In this document: positions 1 to 5,994 of the stretch, piece after piece
How the letters are laid out: each line of letters opens with the position of its first letter
How positions within the stretch are numbered: position 1 is the stretch's first letter
Origin: a virus
IMG/VR virus record: IMGVR_UViG_3300005531_000235
Coordinates: 1 to 27,392 of that record
Strand: one strand, 5' to 3'
Length of the DNA: 27,392 nt
Notes under the pieces: generated by a model
Database searches by the model: none
What the model saw: only the letters and a program-made list of their open reading frames with translations
What the model was told of the DNA's origin: nothing
Program-made: the position numbers and the translations under genes

Positions 1-273
1 CTAAAAGCCAAGACTGCTCCGCGCTCGCTCTTCATCAAGCGTCGCTGTCAGAGCGTCTACTTTGCCCTCCAAACGCCGGATTTCGTCTTGAAGATCGACG
101 ATGCGCCTCTCATAACCATCAATCAGCATCCGGATCCGTGCGTCGACCAATGCCGCCATTGACGCCCGGCTGTTGAATAAATGTCCAAGGGCAGTTCCGA
201 TCGAACCGACGACAAGTCCTCCGATTCCAGTCAGCGCAGCCCAATAATTACTGTCCCCGACATCTGCCGCCAT
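1..273 (-). CDS. Small membrane/coiled-coil protein, spanin-like
   Basis: ATG 273 is chosen because GGAGAG lies four bases upstream; an earlier ATG (285) adds four residues. The 90-aa product has a hydrophobic N-terminal helix (YWAALTGIGGLVVGSIGTAL), then a long charged amphipathic helix (IRMLIDGYERRIVDLQDEI ... LEGKVDALTATLDEERARS) with heptad pattern. The stop codon is at bases 1-3, so the gene is complete. N-terminal membrane helix plus coiled coil is the layout of Rz-type inner-membrane spanins or of small phage holin-associated proteins. No outer-membrane lipoprotein partner is seen in the window. The role is inferred from layout and the lysis-end position. Confidence 0.65.
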   Translation of the reverse strand: MAADVGDSNYWAALTGIGGLVVGSIGTALGHLFNSRASMAALVDARIRMLIDGYERRIVDLQDEIRRLEGKVDALTATLDEERARSSLGF

Positions 274-350
274 GGCACTCTCCATAAATAATTAAGCAAA
301 AAGACCATCTGGTTTTCTGTGTCATCAAGTACGCGGCGGCGGCGTGTATC

Positions 351-446
351 TCATGAGCGGAAACAGCCCTTGATTGCAGCGGCAATGGCTGGCAGCGTAA
401 ACAGGACGAGCCAGCCGAGCGTTGCAAAGAAATCGCTTTTAGTCAT
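351..446 (-). CDS. 31-aa putative membrane peptide
   Basis: A short frame starting with AAGG seven bases before its ATG. The product is TKSDFFATLGWLVLFTLPAI followed by AAAIKGCFRS, that is, a single membrane helix with a basic end. Just upstream (447-516) a second tiny frame reads VISAEVTAIFASWVRCVAKA; it has an in-frame TAG before it, ends with a four-base overlap into this ATG, and can start only at GTG. The 286-350 and 447-524 stretches hold nothing else I can support. A holin-like role is possible. It could also be chance. Confidence 0.4.
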   Translation of the reverse strand: MTKSDFFATLGWLVLFTLPAIAAAIKGCFRS

Positions 447-524
447 GTCACCGCCTTCGCCACGCAGCGGACCCAGCTTGCGAAGATCGCCGTCACCTCA
501 GCGGAGATGACCTAGTCGAGCATC

Positions 525-1316
525 TCATGCTGCTTTCAATTCGGCCATGCGCTGCTCGAGAACGGCGAGGCTGATCCCAGAAGGTGTCATGCCTTGCTTG
601 ACCCAGGACGCGGCGATCACAGCATCGGCTGTATCGAAGTAAAGCCGGAAGGCATCCCAGCTCACCGGGACGAGTTCTCCCCAGGTCCAAACGTATATGA
701 AGTCCGCGTCGTATTTCTCGGAACAGACGCAATGGCCGCCCCAGGAGTAAGGCTGCCAACTGGGATCTTGTGCTGAGTAACCGGAAAGTGTCCATTTATC
801 GGCCTGCTGCCAGGCCAGCGGAAGGCCGACGCCGAGATCCACTACGCCGAACCAGTCGACCGAGCGTTTGACATTGGTGAAATCATTTACATCAATCGCC
901 GCGGTGCCGGCGAAGTGATGGTTGAACGCACCATGCTTCATGACATAGGTGAGAACATCCTCGATGACGGCGCCTTTGTCGGTCGGGTTCTCCCCGCTGG
1001 CGTCTTTCGGCGCGTTCGGATCATATCCAGTAATTGCCGAGTAAAGCGCAAGCACCTGGCCGGTCGAAGGAAACCATTCCTTGTCGTAAGCAGCCTTGAG
1101 TGCGCCGGCAATGATATTGGCGACGGCGGCACAGGTGCAATCGCCTACTGCGTCATTACCGAACACTGGCCGCTTTGTTGCACCCTCCGTCCAGTCCGCC
1201 GCAGGCGCGGGAGCTGGGAGATCGGCGCCGAAAAGTTTGGCGAAGGCGACGCGCTTTGAGCGTTCAGCCGGGTGCGGCCGGAGTGCGCCGAGTTTGTGAT
1301 TACGGAAATCAGGCAT
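525..1316 (-). CDS. Papain-like cysteine-peptidase-fold protein of unknown role
   Basis: 263 aa; ATG 1316 is preferred because GGAG lies nine bases upstream, while the longer frame begins at a GTG. After an N-terminal RKLG-like start (FRNHKLGALRPHPA) comes a candidate nucleophile in GNDAVGDCTCAAVAN (Cys60 or Cys62), and much later GGHCV (His195) followed by FIYVWTWGELVPVSWDAF, the place of the papain NSWG loop. The Asn of that loop is replaced, so activity is doubtful. There is no signal peptide. Similar proteins with a TWG...MTW ending occur in phage genomes without known function. It could be a virion or cytoplasmic peptidase. Its stop overlaps a short ATG frame, and the next genes are tiny. 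Confidence 0.7.
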   Translation of the reverse strand: MPDFRNHKLGALRPHPAERSKRVAFAKLFGADLPAPAPAADWTEGATKRPVFGNDAVGDCTCAAVANIIAGALKAAYDKEWFPSTGQVLALYSAITGYDPNAPKDASGENPTDKGAVIEDVLTYVMKHGAFNHHFAGTAAIDVNDFTNVKRSVDWFGVVDLGVGLPLAWQQADKWTLSGYSAQDPSWQPYSWGGHCVCSEKYDADFIYVWTWGELVPVSWDAFRLYFDTADAVIAASWVKQGMTPSGISLAVLEQRMAELKAA

Positions 1317-1371
1317 GGATCGAGTCTCCACTGGGAAAACCACGCAAATTGTTTGAATTGGATCAGGCTGC

Positions 1372-1917
1372 TCAGAGGCCAGGGAAGATCATCGGCACGA
1401 CCGTGTTGATCGAGGTGACTCCCGTCACGATGGCACCGATGAGATTTGCCGTGTTTTGCTGGAGGGCCTGCGCGGCCGGGGCACACGCGACTCTGAGCTG
1501 GCCATTCGGCAGGAGATCAGCTTGCAGGATGGCGAAGGTCTCAATGTCGGTCGCGAGGTGGACTTTCAAAGAAGGGGCGGCTTGGTTGGCTGCTGCGGTG
1601 GCGTTGACGGCCTGAGCGAATGTGAGAAGCGCCTGCCAGCATGGCGTCACGACGGTTTCTTTTGCCTGTGTACCGACAGCGATAGCCTGCTGCAAATCGG
1701 GGATCGCCTGCCCTGATGCCCAAACGGCGATCTTATCCGCCAGCTGGTCAGGAGTAAGAAGAGACAGATTGAAGGTCAGCTTTGATGGCACCGGTTTGGT
1801 GACATGATGCTCCTTCGCTGGAAGGCGTGGATTGATCGCGGATTCCGCAGCAGCAGCTCCGATCAGGCCGGAGATGCAGACAAGCGCGAACATCACCCGC
1901 AAGAAGGGATGTTTCAT
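1372..1917 (-). CDS. Exported 181-aa protein of unknown function
   Basis: AGGAG precedes the ATG. Residues 1-24 are a clear signal peptide (basic start MKHPFLR, hydrophobic core, cut after GAAAA), with no lipobox Cys. The mature part is Ala/Gln-rich and helical (LTPDQLADKIAVWASGQAI, DLQQAIAVGTQAKETVV, LLTFAQAVNATAAANQ) with two Cys that could form a disulfide, and ends in a Val/Ile-rich strand with MIFPGL. It would act in the periplasm. I recognise no family. It lies between lysis and papain-like genes, so a lysis-timing or immunity role is possible, but this is only positional. Confidence 0.65.
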   Translation of the reverse strand: MKHPFLRVMFALVCISGLIGAAAAESAINPRLPAKEHHVTKPVPSKLTFNLSLLTPDQLADKIAVWASGQAIPDLQQAIAVGTQAKETVVTPCWQALLTFAQAVNATAAANQAAPSLKVHLATDIETFAILQADLLPNGQLRVACAPAAQALQQNTANLIGAIVTGVTSINTVVPMIFPGL

Positions 1918-1958
1918 TGAACGCTCCTGAGGAAGGGAAGTTGAGATTGGCTAGAGCT

Positions 1959-2120
1959 TTATTTCGCGCCGCCGTCTTTTGCGAAGATCAGACCGATGCC
2001 CGTGAGGGCGGCGGTTTGATCCGCATCGCTAATATGTCCTGAATGCCAGGTATCGAGCGCGGCCCAGGCAAGGAGGGCAAGCCCGGTCAGGCTCGTTTTC
2101 CAATTGATCACGATGGTCAT
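1959..2120 (-). CDS. 53-aa small membrane protein of the lysis cassette (holin candidate)
   Basis: Starts inside the endolysin stop (ATGA overlap), so it is almost certainly co-translated. The product begins TIVINWKTSLTGLALLAWAA with one membrane-spanning stretch, then a short polar part (DTWHSGHISDADQTA) and a second weakly hydrophobic stretch ending GIGLIFAKDGGAK. That ending matches a large group of tiny phage proteins ending in GLLFAKD, found next to endolysins. A holin or holin regulator role is likely from position and size, but unproven. Confidence 0.7.
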   Translation of the reverse strand: MTIVINWKTSLTGLALLAWAALDTWHSGHISDADQTAALTGIGLIFAKDGGAK

Positions 2121-2827
2121 TTTGCAAGCTCCTTATCGAAAGCCTCGACTCGCTGGTCATGGCGCCACGCCTTGAAAACTGCGGAAACTATGACGAGGAT
2201 GGTTGCTGCCAAAACGAAGATCAGCGACTCTGCCGTTGGTGAGAGCACGGCGAGAACACCCCCTGCACTAGCGGCGATAACTACGGCATCACCGGCCGTC
2301 TCGCGCTTACCGGCAGCGTCGCCGCGGGCGGCCTTCAGGGCGGTATTCGCATCGGCCATGCACATGCGGAGCGCCGTTGCCTCACAAGCCGCAACCCGCG
2401 CGCCCCAGCCCTTGCCGAAGCGGCGCCAGTTCCTGAGCCCATGCAGAATCGAAAGACGGTAAGCGCAAATGTTTCTGATCAGCGTGCGCGCTGGAATCTT
2501 TGGGCCTCCGCAATGGCCGAGAACATCGAGTGCCGTGCGCGGGCCGGAATTGACCGCGAAATCGTAGACCGCGAGATCGACACCGGCTGGAAGCGAGTCT
2601 CCGCCAATGGCATCCCAAAATTCCTCGCGGAAGATCGCCGCACGCTCGGACGCCAGACTTTCAAAAACATTCTTCGCCGGGAGCCCTTGCCTTCGCCGCC
2701 ACGCGTCATAAGTAGCCTGAGTGATACCGCACATTGTCCGGCCGCCGGGATCGGCAGGGTTATCCGCACGGCCGCCTTCGTAAGCTTCCGTGAAGGCATA
2801 GCAGTTCTTGTAATTTGCAGCTGTCAT
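2117..2827 (-). CDS. GH108 endolysin with two C-terminal membrane segments
   Basis: 236 aa, with GGAG five bases before the ATG. The N-terminal part is the glycosyl hydrolase 108 muramidase: candidate catalytic Glu17 in TEAYEGGRADNPADPGG, then GRTMCGIT, and VYDFAVNSGP (about 87-96). Residues about 100-160 match the peptidoglycan-binding type-3 helical domain that follows GH108 (RNICAYRLSILHGL, NWRRFGKGW). After a basic linker come two hydrophobic helices (about 181-197 and 201-219) and a charged tail. Most GH108 endolysins end after the binding domain, so this one may be anchored in the inner membrane and released or inverted at lysis. No signal peptide is present. Its stop overlaps the next start by four bases (ATGA). 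Confidence 0.85.
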   Translation of the reverse strand: MTAANYKNCYAFTEAYEGGRADNPADPGGRTMCGITQATYDAWRRRQGLPAKNVFESLASERAAIFREEFWDAIGGDSLPAGVDLAVYDFAVNSGPRTALDVLGHCGGPKIPARTLIRNICAYRLSILHGLRNWRRFGKGWGARVAACEATALRMCMADANTALKAARGDAAGKRETAGDAVVIAASAGGVLAVLSPTAESLIFVLAATILVIVSAVFKAWRHDQRVEAFDKELAK

Positions 2828-2839
2828 GCTTGCTCCAAT

Positions 2840-2861
2840 AAAAAGCCGCCTCGAGGGCGGC
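2840..2861 (-). terminator. Intrinsic terminator after the glycosyltransferase gene
   Basis: A 6-bp all-GC stem (GCCGCC with GGCGGC) with a five-base loop is followed on the minus strand by TTTTATT. It closes the accessory block and separates it from the lysis genes. The endolysin ribosome site follows immediately, so lysis genes need read-through, antitermination or an unseen promoter. Confidence 0.8.
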
Positions 2862-2890
2862 CGTTCAAATTTGAAAAATGTGGAAATAAC

Positions 2891-3847
2891 TCAATCCGCG
2901 ATGATATTTGCATCCTCGTTGCGGCTGCGCAGGTAATTGTCCCAGTCGCGTTCGAGCTCGGGTTTGTTCCCAGCCCATTCGATCACGCCAAAGGTGTTGC
3001 GCTTCAAGTCACGATAGGGGTCGAAGCCATGGCGCAGGAACATATCCCAGCGGCTGACATAGGCCCTGGATTTCTTCGAGCCGTGGAAATTGTGCTCGAT
3101 AATGCCTGGCACATAGCCAAGCTTTTTGTTGGCATGGGTTAGCGCGCGATGTTGCCAGGTTATCACGGCCTGCCGGTAGCTCGGCATAGTGCTGCCCGGC
3201 ATGGATTTCTCGGCGGCCCCTACAAGGCCGAGCGCCATGTGGTGATCGCCTGAGCCCATCCCGCCGAGTTCAAAGAGGCCGCCAATGCGGTCGAGAATGT
3301 CGCGGATCCAGGCCCAGGCAAAGCCGGAATGGGCATAAGTGTAGGGGCCACCGTCGAATGTCCAGAAATTCGGTCCCGCCGGCACAACCGGCTTGCCATC
3401 GTGGTAGAGGCTGCAGAAGCTCGTATGAACCTGGATGAGCGAATCATTCGGGCCGAGATCGAGCGCATTCTTCCACGGCTGGATTACCGGGTAGAGCTGT
3501 AATGCCTCAAGCGTCTCATAGGCCCATCCGGGCTTGCGGAAATGGATGTCGGCGTCAAACGTGCCAATATATTTGGCATTCTGCGGAAGCTGCGCGATAC
3601 CGATATTGAGCAGGCATTCCTTGTTCCAAGCTAATGTCGTCGCGCGCACCGGGATATGCGTCACGCGATCGGAAGCGAGATCAGCGAGCTCGTAAGGCCG
3701 CGCGCCGTAGGCGCATTCGACAACAGTCACGTGGACCTGCGGCTCATTGATCCAGTCGAGGATGGCGTTGATGGCGAGCCGCGTGCGGGACGCCCAGCGG
3801 ATCGGATTGGCGACAGCAGTGACGATGTGCAGCGTAGCATTCTTCAT
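2891..3847 (-). CDS. Phage-encoded GT-A type glycosyltransferase
   Basis: 318 aa, with AGAGG before the ATG. The N-terminal half is a GT-A nucleotide-sugar fold: LHIVTAVANPIRW start, NKECLLNIGIAQLP, and the metal-binding DAD motif in IGTFDADIHF (about 98-100). The second half has the acceptor-side motifs SGFAWAWIRDILDRIGGLFE and GMGSGDHHMALGL (about 184-210), followed by a phage-type tail (IEHNFHGSKKSRAYVSRW, FDPYRDL). There is no signal peptide or membrane segment, so it acts in the cytoplasm. Donor and acceptor are unknown; candidates are a surface sugar (receptor change, superinfection exclusion), a virion protein, or DNA. It ends at a strong terminator before the endolysin gene. Confidence 0.82.
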   Translation of the reverse strand: MKNATLHIVTAVANPIRWASRTRLAINAILDWINEPQVHVTVVECAYGARPYELADLASDRVTHIPVRATTLAWNKECLLNIGIAQLPQNAKYIGTFDADIHFRKPGWAYETLEALQLYPVIQPWKNALDLGPNDSLIQVHTSFCSLYHDGKPVVPAGPNFWTFDGGPYTYAHSGFAWAWIRDILDRIGGLFELGGMGSGDHHMALGLVGAAEKSMPGSTMPSYRQAVITWQHRALTHANKKLGYVPGIIEHNFHGSKKSRAYVSRWDMFLRHGFDPYRDLKRNTFGVIEWAGNKPELERDWDNYLRSRNEDANIIAD

Positions 3848-3855
3848 GCGGGCCT

Positions 3856-4185
3856 CTAATTGAGACGGCGGATGGAAACTGTGGCAACGCCTGGAAGGCG
3901 GATGGATCGTGCGGCGCCTTCGGACAGATCAAGGCAGCGGCCGGTCCCGCGTGCCGGGCCGCGATCATTGATCCGCACAACAACGCTGCGGCCTGCGTAG
4001 GTCACAAGAAGCCTGGTACCGAACGGATGTTTCCAGCTCGCGGCGGTCAACCCATGCGGATTGAACCGCTCGCCACTGGCGGTGAACAACTCGCTCTCGT
4101 ACCCATACCAGCTCGCGCGGCAGACCTCCGCATGGCTAGGCGCAAGCGCGCAGAGCCACGCAGCGAAACAGAACATCAATCTCAA
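3856..4185 (-). CDS. Exported RlpA-like double-psi beta-barrel protein
   Basis: 109 aa with a signal peptide (cleavage likely after PSHA, about residue 19) followed by a single RlpA-type double-psi beta barrel: CRASWYGYESELFTASGERF, PFGTRLLVTYAGRSVVVRIN, DRGPARGTGRCLDLS. RlpA proteins cut glycan strands lacking stem peptides. The conserved Glu (GERF, about Glu39) and Asp (INDRGP, about Asp74) are present. The usual His in LTAAH is Ser here (LTAAS), with a His four residues on, so activity is uncertain. The start may be TTG 4185 (gives a basic n-region) or ATG 4176; neither has a strong ribosome site. There is no SPOR domain. It is an extra wall-acting enzyme besides the endolysin, near the glycosyltransferase gene. 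Confidence 0.8.
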   Translation of the reverse strand: MRLMFCFAAWLCALAPSHAEVCRASWYGYESELFTASGERFNPHGLTAASWKHPFGTRLLVTYAGRSVVVRINDRGPARGTGRCLDLSEGAARSIRLPGVATVSIRRLN

Positions 4186-4194
4186 TGGCGGAAC

Positions 4195-5925
4195 TCAATT
4201 CACCGTGAGAGTCACGAGTGCGGTGCCGACGCCGGTGCCATTCATCGCAGTCAAAGCGAGATAGTAGGTTCCTGCTGCCACTGGAATCCCGCTGATTACG
4301 CCGGTTGTTGAGTTAAAGGAAAGACCAGCTGGCAGCGAGCTTACCCACCCAGCGCCAACAGCAGGAGCTCCCGAGGCCTGGTAGCTTGTTGGCGAATTGC
4401 TCGCCATGATCTGCAAGCTAAAAGGCTGGCCGTGTGTTCCCGTGTAGGTTTCAGAATTTAAGACAACAGGAGCCGTCGCGGCATTCGGAAAGCCAAGGTA
4501 GGTCTGCACATTGTCAAACGCCACTCCGTTTGGTGCAAAGCCCTGCTGGAAATAGGTCAGATCAAGCTGGCCTGAACCCATAAGACCGGAGCTTTGTGAT
4601 AGGCAAGTGCCGCCATGCCCGCATGGAATGGTAACAGCACCAAGAAGCGCGCCAGACGAATTATAAACCGATAACACTTGCAGCGGCGGATCGGTCGTTC
4701 CATTGCCTGCCTTCAGATAAGTGGCTGCAATCGTATACCAGCCGCTTTGGGTGATTTTTGCAAATGTTGCTTGACTGGCTGCAACATAGTTGGCATCGCC
4801 GGACCAGCCAATTTCAACAGTTCCGGTTGATGGAACCGAGAACAGTATGTTCGACTCAAGTCCATAATTAGGACTGCCGCTTGTATCAAGGACATTTGGA
4901 TCTTCATTAAGCTCAAAGGCCGCATTTCCAGTGTTTACCGGAGGTGTCCAAGCGCCTGCCCCGCTAACAGGGATGTAGAGCGCGATTGATTGTGTGAAAG
5001 TGCCTTGGTAAGGCGGATAGGGTGAAGCGATGAAATCGCTGTTGTTAGCGGCTGCTTGGCCCCCGAAATAAGAGGCCATTGCGCAACCCCAGCTCGAATT
5101 ATCGGGCGTTGCGATGGCATATTTGTTGCCGAAGGAAGCATTCGGTGCGTTGATGCTGCCAAGGGGGCTGCATGAACCATAGGCATAGGTTGTCAGGGTC
5201 GCTTGCGTTGTGCCCCCGCATTGGAAGGGAGCAACGCCAGCAGAATTTGTCTCAAATCCCTGGAAGAACGGAATCTCGCCAGCGGTTGCCGAAAGAGCCG
5301 TGATCTGCAAGCCGTTAAAGATTCCATAGGTGTTTACACCTGAATACTGCCCGGCTGGTGCCTTCTCCGGGTTTGCCGTGTAGCTGATCGTCAATGTCCC
5401 GGTGCCATCCGCTACAGCGTTGAATACAACGTAATTAACCCCCAAGGCAAACGAGCCTGTGCCAAACCCAGTCGTCGAATCTCCGCTACCGGTGGCAGGA
5501 ACGCCAGAGCCTTGCGTGATCGAGAAGATCGTCCCACGATAAGCATAGCCGCCATTTTGCCCATAAAGATAGAGCTGGTAGTTCCCATTCGGCGTGAGAC
5601 CCGTCAGAGTGACGGTCTTGGTGTCGTTTTCTGCCAGAAAATACCACGAGAGCAAATTAGGTGTCGTAGCTAAATTGTGGAGTCCGTCATTAGTAAATGA
5701 TATTGCGACTCCTGTGGCCGGTGAACCATCAGAATAGACAAGTGAACTTGTCGGTGAAGTCACATCATTCCATACCGGGCTTGCTACGCCATCACCGGTA
5801 TAGACACCTTGTTGTCCATTGATGCTATAGGCCGTTCCACTAAAATTTATGTCGATCGTTTGTGCTAAAGCCGATGCGCACAGGAGCCACGAAAATAACC
5901 CAGCTCCGAGCAATTGCTTTATCAT
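4195..5925 (-). CDS. Sec-exported beta-domain protein with C-terminal putative Ig (He_PIG-like) domain
   Basis: 576 aa, with GGAG seven bases before the ATG. It begins with a textbook signal peptide (MIKQLLGAGLFSWLLCASALAQ, cut before TIDINF), unusual for a virion fibre. Residues about 23-215 form a jelly-roll-like domain (DINFSGTAYSINGQQGVYTG, YQLYLYGQNGGYAYRGTIF), about 216-475 a second lectin/LamG-like part (FFQGFETNSAGVAPFQCGG, VAFDNVQTYLGFP), and about 480-576 a putative-Ig domain (LPAGLSFNSTTGVISGIP, AAGTYYLALTAMNGTG). No lipobox or anchor is seen, so the product would be periplasmic or secreted. It may be a surface decoy or adhesin, or a fibre exported for another purpose. The function is unknown. 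Confidence 0.7.
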   Translation of the reverse strand: MIKQLLGAGLFSWLLCASALAQTIDINFSGTAYSINGQQGVYTGDGVASPVWNDVTSPTSSLVYSDGSPATGVAISFTNDGLHNLATTPNLLSWYFLAENDTKTVTLTGLTPNGNYQLYLYGQNGGYAYRGTIFSITQGSGVPATGSGDSTTGFGTGSFALGVNYVVFNAVADGTGTLTISYTANPEKAPAGQYSGVNTYGIFNGLQITALSATAGEIPFFQGFETNSAGVAPFQCGGTTQATLTTYAYGSCSPLGSINAPNASFGNKYAIATPDNSSWGCAMASYFGGQAAANNSDFIASPYPPYQGTFTQSIALYIPVSGAGAWTPPVNTGNAAFELNEDPNVLDTSGSPNYGLESNILFSVPSTGTVEIGWSGDANYVAASQATFAKITQSGWYTIAATYLKAGNGTTDPPLQVLSVYNSSGALLGAVTIPCGHGGTCLSQSSGLMGSGQLDLTYFQQGFAPNGVAFDNVQTYLGFPNAATAPVVLNSETYTGTHGQPFSLQIMASNSPTSYQASGAPAVGAGWVSSLPAGLSFNSTTGVISGIPVAAGTYYLALTAMNGTGVGTALVTLTVN

Positions 5926-5943
5926 GATTTGTCTCCATAAATG

Positions 5944-5964
5944 AAAAAAGCGCCCGGAGGCGCT
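5944..5964 (-). terminator. Intrinsic terminator after the LamG-type fibre gene
   Basis: A 6-bp stem (AGCGCC with GGCGCT) and TCCG loop is followed on the minus strand by six T. It shares the 12-base core CGCCCGGAGGCG (plus strand) with the terminator at 8050-8073. It lies only eight bases before the ribosome site of the next gene, so that gene depends on read-through or on a promoter I cannot identify. Confidence 0.8.
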
Positions 5965-5994
5965 GCTTGCAATTCCTGTTATTATATTTTCACT

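Noticed and set aside
2441-3142. Plus-strand frame of 233 codons across endolysin and glycosyltransferase
   Set aside because: It crosses a terminator and two recognisable minus-strand genes and shows no family motif.
5981-5986. TATAAT-like sequence on the minus strand as a promoter for the exported-protein gene
   Set aside because: No -35 hexamer lies at 16-18 bases, and a start here would run directly into the terminator at 5944-5964.
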